Shown one piece after another: positions 1 through 5,765 of a stretch of 5,765 nucleotides of DNA. This DNA is from Gammaproteobacteria bacterium. GTDB lineage: Bacteria; Pseudomonadota; Gammaproteobacteria; GCA-001735895. Position numbers and translations under genes: made by a program. Positions within the stretch are counted from its first letter, which is position 1. Each line of letters begins with the position of its first letter. The notes under the pieces are model-generated. The model saw nothing but the letters and a program-made list of their open reading frames with translations, had not been told where the DNA came from and did no database searches. Location of the stretch: the NCBI GenBank assembly GCA_029288195.1, contig JARFPR010000128.1:1-5765 (forward strand), given 5' to 3'.

Positions 1-758
1 AGCAAACGCATCGCCGCCTTGCCGGCCTCGATACAGTCCTTGGTTTTATCGTTCGAAATCGCTGCCTGCGCGGAGCTGTTGGGCAGGCTCATTCCCATCG
101 CCTCGATCGCGGAGGCCATGGTATTGGCGGTATACATGCCACCGCAGGAGCCCGGTCCCGGGATCGCGGTGCATTCGATATCCTTGAGCTCCTTCTTGCT
201 GATTTTGTGCTGCGCCTGTGCGCCGACCGCTTCGAATACCGAGACCACGTCGGTGCTTTTATTCTTGTGACAGCCCGGCATGATGGTGCCGCCATAGACA
301 AATACCGAGGGTCGATTGAGGCGTGCCATGCCCATCATGCAACCGGGCATATTCTTGTCGCAGCCACCGATCGTGACCAGTGCATCGAAACCCTGGCAGC
401 CGGTGACTGCTTCGATTGAATCGGCGATAACCTCGCGTGACACCAGCGAGTATTTCATCCCCTCGGTACCCATTGAAATGCCGTCTGAAATGGTAATGGT
501 ATTAAAAACCACCGCTTTGCCGTTGGCAGCGTTGGCGCCCTCGGCAGCCTTTAATGCGAGCTGATCGATGTGCATGTTGCATGGCGTCACCATGCTCCAG
601 GTCGATGCGATTCCGACCTGTGGTTTTCTGAAATCGGCATCGCCGAAGCCAACCGCACGCAGCATTGAGCGACTGGGTGCGCGATCGACGCCATCGACGA
701 CCAGCGACGAGTATTTACGCGGATTAGCCTTGCGTGATGCGGTTTTTTTAGTAGCCAT
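1..758 (-). CDS. ilvD: Dihydroxy-acid dehydratase, N-terminal part (cut by left edge)
   Basis: This cytoplasmic Fe-S enzyme dehydrates 2,3-dihydroxy-isovalerate and 2,3-dihydroxy-3-methylvalerate to the 2-keto acids in valine, isoleucine and leucine synthesis. Reading from ATG at 758 gives 252 residues with no stop before the edge, somewhat under half of the usual ~560-residue short-form enzyme. The family signature C-D-K-x2-P-G-x3-G is seen at C133-G143 (IGGCDKNMPGCMMG). The second conserved block, PGPGSCGGMYTANTM, is at 200-214. C60 (TPCN), C133 and C205 match the three [2Fe-2S] cysteines of the family. D92 (SDGISMG), D134 and K135 match the Mg-binding residues, K135 being the lysine that is carbamylated in solved homologues. 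The start is supported by the Lys/Arg-rich N-terminus followed directly by the conserved R-K-Y-S-S...R-A-P-S-R-S-M-L block. The region just upstream has no clear Shine-Dalgarno and no leader peptide rich in Ile/Val/Leu, so classical ilv attenuation is not supported. It is divergent from the GGDEF-EAL gene. Confidence 0.97.
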   Translation of the reverse strand, partial: MATKKTASRKANPRKYSSLVVDGVDRAPSRSMLRAVGFGDADFRKPQVGIASTWSMVTPCNMHIDQLALKAAEGANAANGKAVVFNTITISDGISMGTEGMKYSLVSREVIADSIEAVTGCQGFDALVTIGGCDKNMPGCMMGMARLNRPSVFVYGGTIMPGCHKNKSTDVVSVFEAVGAQAQHKISKKELKDIECTAIPGPGSCGGMYTANTMASAIEAMGMSLPNSSAQAAISNDKTKDCIEAGKAAMRL

Positions 759-849
759 AGTGTGATTAATTTCTGCAATTTGGGAATCGAGGTAGGTTAG
801 GCAAAGGCGGTAGGCGATGCAAGCGAATAAATCGGCTCTCAAAACCCAA

Positions 850-888
850 TAATCCAGATTCTTGCCTATACTCCTTCTAATCCAGATT
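850..888. repeat. 11-bp direct repeat TAATCCAGATT, two copies
   Basis: Identical copies lie at 850-860 and 878-888, 28 bp apart start to start, in the divergent region between ilvD and the GGDEF-EAL gene. They flank a -10-like TATACT (867-872). The first copy falls where the promoter spacer would be and the second overlaps the expected transcription start. Two perfect 11-mers in a 145-bp spacer are unlikely by chance, by rough reasoning. This placement would suit a repressor or co-operative regulator acting on one or both divergent genes, but the binding protein is unknown and the function is inferred. Confidence 0.55.
867..872 (+). promoter_or_regulatory. Possible -10 element for the GGDEF-EAL gene
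   Basis: TATACT matches the sigma-70 -10 consensus at five of six positions and lies 31 bp before ATG 904, which would give a leader of about 25 nt. No recognisable -35 hexamer occurs 16-18 bp upstream (844-849 reads ACCCAA). The promoter is therefore weak, activator-dependent, or not real. Confidence 0.3.
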
Positions 889-903
889 TAAGCCGATTGG
901 TTC

Positions 904-3213
904 ATGCTCGAAACGATTTTGGTCGCCATACTTGCCGCGCTGATCAGCGCAATTCTGACGTGGTACTTACTAAAGGGTTTCGCGGCAAATCGGGCCCGTC
1001 GGCAAAGGCAAAATCGTAAGGATAGACTGCATGACCTGATCGAAGGCACGGTCGGAACCACTGGCGAAACCTACTTTTATGCCCTGGTCCGGGAATTATC
1101 CCAGTTCCTTTCAATTGATACGGTATTCCTGGCTGCGGGCAATGGCGACGAGCAGCAGGAATATCAGAGTCTTTCTTACTGGTGTGACGGCGGTTACACC
1201 ATGAACCACAGCGTTTCCCTACTAGACTGTCCCTGCGCTGAAAGTGGTGCCTTCTGGTATCTCGAAAATTCTGCCTGTCAGTTATTTCCCGATGCGACTT
1301 TTTTACGCGAACGATTTGGTGCTTCCGGTGTGTTTACGGTAAAGCTGCAGGATACCTCCGGTCGACAGATCGGGGTGCTGGCCGGTACCAGCCGCACCAG
1401 GTTAGACCTTGAAAAAAGTGATATCCACGTGATCAAGTTGTTCGCCGCGCGCGCCGCCGCCGAACTGGAGCGAAAGCTCGCACTGGGTGAGACCTTGATG
1501 GAAAAGGAACGTGCGCAAGTCACCCTGCACTCGATCGGTGACGGCGTCATTACCACCGATAGCAAGGGTTGCATCGACTATATGAACCCGGTGGCCGAGG
1601 CCTTGACCGGTTGGCGCTTCCACCAGGCGATGGGCTTATCGATGGAAGCGGTGTTGCATCTCGAAGACGAGCAGAGCGGGAAGGTGATTCCGGACCCGGC
1701 ACAACGCTGCCTGCAAGAGAAAAGAGTGATTGCGCCGAAAACCGATAATGTCCTGATATCCCGCAACGGTGACCGCTACTCGATCCAGGGTACCGCGGCG
1801 CCGATGATCGATGGTCAGGGCAACAGCATTGGCGTGGTGCTGGTATTTAAAGATGTGACCGACTCGCGTCGCATGCAGAAAATGATGGTGCACCAGGCAA
1901 CGCATGACCCGTTGACGGGCCTGGTCAACCGCACCGAGTTCGTGGAGCGGCTGGAACAGTCCCTGCAATCGGCCAAGGATTTCGAAAATACGCACGCGCT
2001 GTTGTTTCTCGATCTGGACCAGTTTAAATATGTGAATGACAACGCGGGACACGTGGCCGGCGATGAGTTGCTGAAGCAGATTTCATCATTGCTCGCGGGC
2101 CAGTTGCGCGGACGCGATACCCTCGGTCGTCTCGGCGGCGACGAATTCAGCGTGTTACTGGAAAATTGTCCGCTAACCAAGGCCAGTAAAGTCGCTGAAA
2201 TGCTGATCGGCGTGGTGCGTGAATACCGTTTCACCTGGGATCAAAAGACTTACCAGGTTGGGGTTAGCATTGGCATTGTGCCGATAACCGCGGAAACGAC
2301 GACCTGCAAGCAGTTGATGCATGATGCGGACCAGGCCTGTTACGTCGCCAAGGATAAGGGTCGTGGACGTTATCACGCGCACAGCAATGCTGATTCAGGC
2401 TTGCGCCTCAGCCCGGGTGAAAAGCTGCAACGCAAGGATATCCAGGATTCGCTCTCGAACGAGCGTTTTCTATTGCTGTACCAGCCAATTGTTGCGCTCG
2501 GTCCGGAACCGACCCGATTGCATACCCGTGCCGAGATCCTGTTGCGCATGCTGGACGAAGCCGGTAATGTGATTACGCCCGGTGCATTCCTGCCGGTTGC
2601 GGCGCGTTGTGGCCTGCTGCCGCAAATCGACCGCTGGGTTATCGAACGGGTATTCCGCGCTTATTCCCACATTTTTATGCAGAATCCTGGCCTGGTGCTG
2701 AGCTTGAACCTGTCGGCGCCAACCATTGCCGATGAAACTTTGCTCGATTATATTTTGCTGATGTTTGACAAAACCGTGGTCAAACCGCAGCAAATCTGTT
2801 TCGAGATATCTGAAAGTACACTCAGTCACAATCTTGCGAACGCGAGTCGACTGGTTAAACGTTTACGAGACCTCGGCTGCAGTTTCGCACTCGACAATTT
2901 CGGCAGCGGGTTGGCCAGTTTTGCCGCGCTTAAGGATTTGCAGATGGATTACGTCAAAATCGATGGCAACCTGATTCGCGACATTTGCACCGATGAAATC
3001 GATCACACGATGGTTGAGTCGATCAATTCGATGGCACATTTACTGGATATCAGGACGATTGCCGAATGCGTCGATGGTGAGGCAACTTACGACAAGCTGA
3101 AATCGATTGGTGTCGATTATGCACAGGGATTCTACCTGGGTGAACTGACGGGACTGGATGAAATAGACAGTACCGATCAGGATCAACCCATCTCCGAAAC
3201 TCAGGTTAACTGA
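904..3213 (+). CDS. Membrane-anchored GAF-PAS-GGDEF-EAL c-di-GMP signalling protein
   Basis: A 769-residue inner-membrane protein predicted to make and/or sense cyclic di-GMP. Order of parts: one N-terminal membrane helix (about 3-24) followed by a basic stretch (RARRQRQNRKDR); a GAF domain (about 45-190); a helical linker (about 185-207); a PAS domain (about 205-320, beginning HSIGDGVITTD and ending VFKDVTD); a GGDEF domain (about 330-490); and an EAL domain (about 508-755). The cyclase site looks active: HDPLTGLVNR at 334-343, LDLDQFK at 369-375, GGDEF at 411-415, with the product-inhibition motif RGRD at 402-405, five residues before it. In the EAL domain the catalytic set is mostly kept: EIL in place of EAL (E544), N602, E634, D664, K685, E721 and Q741. 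However, the usual DDFG is D664-N665-F-G, so one metal ligand is changed. ATG 904 is the first start after an in-frame TAA at 889 and no GTG or TTG start lies between them. The Shine-Dalgarno is weak. No terminator is visible before the convergent acetyltransferase gene. The signal sensed is unknown. Confidence 0.96.
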   Translation: MLETILVAILAALISAILTWYLLKGFAANRARRQRQNRKDRLHDLIEGTVGTTGETYFYALVRELSQFLSIDTVFLAAGNGDEQQEYQSLSYWCDGGYTMNHSVSLLDCPCAESGAFWYLENSACQLFPDATFLRERFGASGVFTVKLQDTSGRQIGVLAGTSRTRLDLEKSDIHVIKLFAARAAAELERKLALGETLMEKERAQVTLHSIGDGVITTDSKGCIDYMNPVAEALTGWRFHQAMGLSMEAVLHLEDEQSGKVIPDPAQRCLQEKRVIAPKTDNVLISRNGDRYSIQGTAAPMIDGQGNSIGVVLVFKDVTDSRRMQKMMVHQATHDPLTGLVNRTEFVERLEQSLQSAKDFENTHALLFLDLDQFKYVNDNAGHVAGDELLKQISSLLAGQLRGRDTLGRLGGDEFSVLLENCPLTKASKVAEMLIGVVREYRFTWDQKTYQVGVSIGIVPITAETTTCKQLMHDADQACYVAKDKGRGRYHAHSNADSGLRLSPGEKLQRKDIQDSLSNERFLLLYQPIVALGPEPTRLHTRAEILLRMLDEAGNVITPGAFLPVAARCGLLPQIDRWVIERVFRAYSHIFMQNPGLVLSLNLSAPTIADETLLDYILLMFDKTVVKPQQICFEISESTLSHNLANASRLVKRLRDLGCSFALDNFGSGLASFAALKDLQMDYVKIDGNLIRDICTDEIDHTMVESINSMAHLLDIRTIAECVDGEATYDKLKSIGVDYAQGFYLGELTGLDEIDSTDQDQPISETQVN

Positions 3214-3237
3214 CATCAATACTGCGAGCTATCGAGA

Positions 3238-3723
3238 TTAGACGCCGACTTGTTTAGAGCGTCGTTCCAGGATTAACGTATCACGCCAACGACCGTCGCG
3301 CTGTGCGATGCGCTCACGAATCCCGACTTCCCGAAAACCGTTTTTCAGGTGCAGCTTTAGCGTCGCCTGGTTTTCGGGAAAGATTGATGAATAAAGGCTC
3401 CAGATGCCATTGCTCTCCGATTCTTCGACGAGCTGAGCCATCAGCTTGCTGCCAATGCCCTTGCCGAGAGACACGGTGGCGACATAGATACTGACTTCGG
3501 CAACGCCGCGATAGCAGTCCCGTACAGACACCGGCGCCAAAGCCGCCCAGCCCTTTATTTTGTCATCTTGCTCCCACACCAGTCGAGAATGGGGTAGATA
3601 CTTTGTTTGCCAGATTTCCCAGTTTGGTGCCTCGATTTCGAACGAGGCTTCGCCTGTATCAAGCCCCTGTTGGTATATTTTGAGTACCGCACTGGAGTCA
3701 GAATTTTGCAGTTTTCGAATCAT
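3238..3723 (-). CDS. GNAT N-acetyltransferase, phosphinothricin/ArsN1-like group
   Basis: A 161-residue cytoplasmic enzyme expected to move an acetyl group from acetyl-CoA to the amino group of a small amino-acid-like substrate. The whole length fits the PAT/MnaT-type GNAT family: MIRKLQNSD..AVLKIYQQGL at the start, ASFE at 26-29, GWAALAPV at 58-65, Y71-R-G-V-A-E-V-S-I-Y leading to the acetyl-CoA loop LGKGIGSKL (86-94), PEN at 116-118 and LHLKNGF at 124-130. The C-terminal RERIAQRDGRWRDTLILERR (136-155) resembles the arsinothricin-acetylating ArsN1 group more than classical Bar/Pat as I remember them, but the substrate cannot be fixed by reading. One oddity is that the loop motif Q/R-x-x-G-x-G has Leu86 where Arg or Gln is usual. 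ATG 3723 gives the standard family N-terminus; no strong Shine-Dalgarno precedes it. The gene converges with the GGDEF-EAL gene (24-bp gap) and is divergent from the aap operon, so it is probably a single-gene unit. Confidence 0.92.
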   Translation of the reverse strand: MIRKLQNSDSSAVLKIYQQGLDTGEASFEIEAPNWEIWQTKYLPHSRLVWEQDDKIKGWAALAPVSVRDCYRGVAEVSIYVATVSLGKGIGSKLMAQLVEESESNGIWSLYSSIFPENQATLKLHLKNGFREVGIRERIAQRDGRWRDTLILERRSKQVGV

Positions 3724-3731
3724 CGAAGAGC

Positions 3732-3761
3732 TTTATACTGGGATCTGGGTGCTGAACGCAA
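3732..3761 (-). promoter_or_regulatory. Possible sigma-70 promoter for the GNAT gene
   Basis: On the minus strand TATAAA (3737-3732) is preceded, after 18 bp, by TTGCGT (3761-3756). The -10 is good (5 of 6) and the -35 is poor (3 of 6). Transcription would begin only about two bases before ATG 3723, implying a nearly leaderless mRNA, which would agree with the lack of a Shine-Dalgarno. This is weak evidence. Confidence 0.25.
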
Positions 3762-3947
3762 TATTCATTATTCGAAAAAGCGGTTCTTAAGTAAGTTATC
3801 TATACCTTGGCTGAAAGCCATTGTTATGTTACTTTTCGCGAACGGAGCAATTTTACAAGACTCCTTATAACTGTCATCACGGTTAAAACTAAAGGGCGAG
3901 AAAGCCTCAAAAGCCGCGTTGGCAATTCATTTAGAGCAATAACAATT

Positions 3948-3953
3948 GGAGAG
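3948..3953 (+). promoter_or_regulatory. Strong ribosome binding site of the aapJ-like gene
   Basis: GGAGAG (continuing as GGAGAGAG) lies 8 bases before ATG 3962. It is the strongest Shine-Dalgarno in the window, as expected for an abundant periplasmic binding protein, and it fixes the start codon. Confidence 0.8.
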
Positions 3954-3961
3954 AGTGACCA

Positions 3962-4987
3962 ATGAAACTTTTTAACACGCTAGCTGTATCTGCAGCTGTA
4001 GCGCTTGCCTCAACTTCTGGTGCGGTTAATGCGGGTACGCTGCAAGACGTACAGGCCCGGGGTGAACTTAACTGTGTGGTAACAACCGGTGTGGCCGGTT
4101 TTGGCGCACCCGATGACTCCGGTCGTTGGGCAGGTTTTGACGTCGATTTCTGTCGTGCAACCGCTGCTGCAGTATTGGGTGACCCAAATAAGGTCAAGTT
4201 TGTACCAACCACCGGTAAAACCCGTTTTACCGTGCTTAACTCGGGTGAAGGTGACCTGCTTTATCGCAACACCACCATCACCATGAGTCGTGATGCCGAC
4301 CTGAAACTTAGTTTTCTCGGTGTTAACTACTACGACGGCCAGGGTTTCATGGTACCCAAGGCACTTGGTGTCAGTTCAGCCAAGGAACTCGACGGAGCTT
4401 CAATTTGTATCCAAACCGGTACTACCACCGAGTTGAACCTCGCCGATTACTTTCGTGCCAACAACATGAGTTACGAGCCGGTAGCGATCGAAACCAACGA
4501 AGAAGGGCAGGTCAATTACCTCGCCGGTCGTTGCGACGTATATACCACTGACGCATCGGGTCTCGCGGCTACTCGTAGTACTTTCGATAGTCCCAACGCA
4601 CATGTCATTCTGCCGGAGATCATTTCCAAAGAACCGCTCGGACCAGCTGTTCGCCAGGGTGATGATGAATGGGCCGATGTTGCCCGTTGGGTGCTGAATG
4701 TTCTGATCGCGGCCGAGGAAGCGGGAATCACCCAGGCCAACATCAAGGGTCATGCCAGTAAGTCCGGTAGCAATCCGGATATAAACCGTATCGCCGGTAC
4801 CGAGGGCGATTTTGGTGCGATGATCGGACTTGACAAGCAATGGGCGGTGCGCGCTATTTCTGCGGTAGGCAACTACGGCGAAATTTTCGAGCGCAACATT
4901 GGTGTCAATACGGCTTTGGGTCTTGCTCGTGGTTTGAACGCACAGTGGACCAATGGTGGCATTCTGTACGCCCCACCTGTACGTTAG
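3962..4987 (+). CDS. aapJ: General L-amino-acid ABC transporter, periplasmic binding protein
   Basis: This family-3 solute-binding protein captures L-amino acids in the periplasm and delivers them to the AapQ/AapM permeases. It has 341 residues, the usual AapJ length. A Sec signal peptide spans 1-24 (MKLF, hydrophobic Ala-rich core, cleavage likely after VNA). The mature part starts with the typical TLQDVQARGELNCVV and continues with GFDVDFCRA at 58-66 (family-3 signature region), KVKFVPTTGKTRF at 77-89, GEGDLLYRNTT at 95-105, GVNYYDGQGFMV at 120-131, CIQTGTTTELN at 149-159 and GRCDVYTTDASGLA at 189-202. C38, C64, C149 and C191 could form two disulfides (inference). Around the ligand region it has LLYRNTTIT where I recall LLSRNTTWT in rhizobial AapJ, so specificity could differ. 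Arg is mostly CGT and Gly often GGT, suggesting high expression. It is first in its operon, followed by a stem-loop and the permease. No clear promoter was found in the 238 bp upstream. Confidence 0.95.
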   Translation: MKLFNTLAVSAAVALASTSGAVNAGTLQDVQARGELNCVVTTGVAGFGAPDDSGRWAGFDVDFCRATAAAVLGDPNKVKFVPTTGKTRFTVLNSGEGDLLYRNTTITMSRDADLKLSFLGVNYYDGQGFMVPKALGVSSAKELDGASICIQTGTTTELNLADYFRANNMSYEPVAIETNEEGQVNYLAGRCDVYTTDASGLAATRSTFDSPNAHVILPEIISKEPLGPAVRQGDDEWADVARWVLNVLIAAEEAGITQANIKGHASKSGSNPDINRIAGTEGDFGAMIGLDKQWAVRAISAVGNYGEIFERNIGVNTALGLARGLNAQWTNGGILYAPPVR

Positions 4988-5002
4988 TTGTAGTTAAATG
5001 AA

Positions 5003-5026
5003 GCGGCGGTCTTTCGAGACCGCCGC
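5003..5026 (+). promoter_or_regulatory. GC-rich intercistronic stem-loop between aapJ and aapQ
   Basis: A perfect 10-bp stem, GCGGCGGTCT (5003-5012) with AGACCGCCGC (5017-5026), is closed by a TTCG tetraloop. It begins 15 bases after the aapJ stop. The following CTCAGTTAAG has no T-run, so it does not look like a full intrinsic terminator. Similar hairpins after binding-protein genes protect the upstream mRNA from 3' exonucleases or partly stop transcription, so that more binding protein than permease is made. That role is inferred here. Confidence 0.8.
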
Positions 5027-5079
5027 CTCAGTTAAGTTTAGATGTACGATAAGACTGAATTTTCGGGGGCTAACGAAAA

Positions 5080-5765
5080 ATGACAACAGCGGATACATCC
5101 GGCAATACCTCACTTTTTTATCGCCTGTTTTTCGACAAGGAACTGCGTTCAGTCACGATACAGGTCATTACGATGGCCTTGATACTCGCCTTTTTCTTTT
5201 TCATTGTCAGTAATGCGATCACCAACCTCGAAACCATCGGTAAAGGATACAGCTTTGCCTTCCTGGGAGATGCGTCGAACTACGATATCAATCAAACCCT
5301 GATCGAATACAATTCCCGCAGTCCGCACTGGCGAGCTGCCATCGTCGGTATTATCAACACCCTGCTGGTGGCGGTAGCAGGAATTATTCTCTCTACTATT
5401 GTCGGATTCCTGCTCGGCGTGCTACGCCTGTCCAGTAACTGGCTTATTAACCGGGTCGTTTACGTTTACATCGAATACGTGCGAAACGTGCCGGTGTTAC
5501 TCCATATTTTATTAGTCCACGGCATCGTCGTGAACACGCTGCCGATCCCGAAAAATGCGCTGATGGCCTTCGACGGCAGCCTTTTTCTGACGAATCGCGG
5601 CTTCTATACCCCTAAACCCCTGTTTGAACCAGCGATGTGGGCGGTATTGATTGCTTTCGTAATCGGTGTCGGCTTTACCATCTGGTTTAAAGGCTATGCC
5701 AAGAAAGTGCAGGACGCGACCGGTAAAATATACCCCGTTTTCCTGATCAGCCTTGGCGCTATTAT
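5080..5765 (+). CDS. aapQ: General L-amino-acid ABC transporter permease, N-terminal part (cut by right edge)
   Basis: This inner-membrane subunit would pair with AapM and the ATPase AapP to import amino acids delivered by the preceding binding protein. 228 residues are present of a usual ~400, with no stop before the edge. Visible membrane segments lie at about 25-47, 88-115, 137-154, 186-203 and one beginning near 217. The AapQ hallmarks are a long first loop (48-85, containing GDASNYDINQTLIEYNSRSP), NTLLVA at 93-98, then LGVLRLSSNWLINR (112-125) and YVRNVPVLL at 133-141. LHILLVHGIVVNTLP (141-155) differs from the LLQ..FWY-type sequence I recall at this place in rhizobial AapQ. The EAA loop that contacts the ATPase would be outside the window. 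ATG 5080 has a GGGGG Shine-Dalgarno-like run at 5065-5069. It lies 92 bp after the aapJ stop and is presumably co-transcribed through the stem-loop. Confidence 0.93.
   Translation, partial: MTTADTSGNTSLFYRLFFDKELRSVTIQVITMALILAFFFFIVSNAITNLETIGKGYSFAFLGDASNYDINQTLIEYNSRSPHWRAAIVGIINTLLVAVAGIILSTIVGFLLGVLRLSSNWLINRVVYVYIEYVRNVPVLLHILLVHGIVVNTLPIPKNALMAFDGSLFLTNRGFYTPKPLFEPAMWAVLIAFVIGVGFTIWFKGYAKKVQDATGKIYPVFLISLGAI

Larger units (their letters stand above)
830..898. repeat. 8-bp inverted repeat enclosing the direct repeats
   Basis: AATCGGCT at 830-837 is the exact reverse complement of AGCCGATT at 891-898. The arms are 53 bp apart and enclose both copies of the 11-bp direct repeat. The loop is too long for a useful RNA hairpin, so if real it would more likely be a pair of protein-binding half-sites. 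At 8 bp a chance match is quite possible. Confidence 0.3.

Noticed and set aside
759..903. Leader-peptide attenuator or riboswitch upstream of ilvD
   Set aside because: There is no short reading frame rich in Ile/Val/Leu and no terminator/antiterminator stems; the only structure is the repeats already listed.
1636..2234. Long minus-strand open frames inside the GGDEF-EAL gene
   Set aside because: They lie opposite strongly conserved PAS and GGDEF coding sequence and show no recognisable domain, so they are antisense shadows.
3241..3263. GACGC...GCGTC hairpin as a terminator for the GGDEF-EAL or GNAT gene
   Set aside because: The stem is only 5 bp with a 13-bp loop, lies in GNAT coding sequence and has no T-run.
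3607..3870. Plus-strand open frame of 87 codons across the GNAT start and the intergenic region
   Set aside because: It overlaps the real GNAT gene on the other strand, has no family resemblance and no Shine-Dalgarno.
3919..3937. TTGGCAATTCATTTAGAGC as a sigma-54 promoter for the aap operon
   Set aside because: The -24 TGGCA half is good, but the -12 half lacks the required GC at the right spacing (TTAG instead of TTGC), so it is not supportable.
3783..3961. Sigma-70 promoter for aapJ
   Set aside because: Several AT-rich hexamers (TATACC at 3801, TATGTT at 3825, TATAAC at 3866) were tried, but none has a -35-like hexamer at 16-18 bp.
4998..5213. Plus-strand open frame starting just after the aapJ stop
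   Set aside because: It runs through the stem-loop and overlaps the permease start in another frame; its product has no recognisable features.

Overview
The window looks like ordinary chromosome from a free-living, probably gammaproteobacterial organism. The reasons are the protein families present, a moderate GC content (low-to-mid 50s % by eye), and the combination of a multidomain c-di-GMP protein with a general amino-acid ABC importer. Species cannot be assigned from sequence reading alone. There are five protein-coding genes, two of them cut by the window edges. I see no mobile element, CRISPR array, tRNA or rRNA.

Layout. Positions 1-758 on the minus strand hold the N-terminal 252 residues of dihydroxy-acid dehydratase (ilvD); its C-terminus lies beyond the left edge. 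A 145-bp divergent intergenic region (759-903) follows. It contains an 11-bp direct repeat (TAATCCAGATT, twice), an 8-bp inverted repeat that encloses both copies, and a -10-like TATACT. Positions 904-3213 (plus) encode a 769-residue membrane-anchored GAF-PAS-GGDEF-EAL protein. Its GGDEF motif and RxxD inhibitory site are intact, but the EAL domain has one metal-site Asp replaced by Asn. The gene converges, with a 24-bp gap, on a 161-residue GNAT acetyltransferase (3238-3723, minus) of the phosphinothricin/ArsN1-like group.

After a 238-bp non-coding stretch (3724-3961), with no convincing sigma-70 or sigma-54 promoter, comes the start of a general L-amino-acid ABC importer operon on the plus strand. 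It consists of the periplasmic binding protein (aapJ-like, 3962-4987), a strong GC-rich stem-loop in the intercistronic gap (5003-5026), and the first 228 residues of the inner-membrane permease (aapQ-like, 5080 to the right edge). The second permease and the ATPase are expected beyond the window.

How the genes relate. Branched-chain amino-acid synthesis (ilvD) and amino-acid uptake (aap) are both nitrogen/amino-acid functions, but they sit on opposite strands with two unrelated genes between them, so no joint operon is implied. I found no convincing undescribed multi-gene system. The points most worth a second look are the altered EAL site, the cysteine cluster in the GAF domain, the repeat architecture at the ilvD/GGDEF promoter region and the aapJ-aapQ stem-loop.
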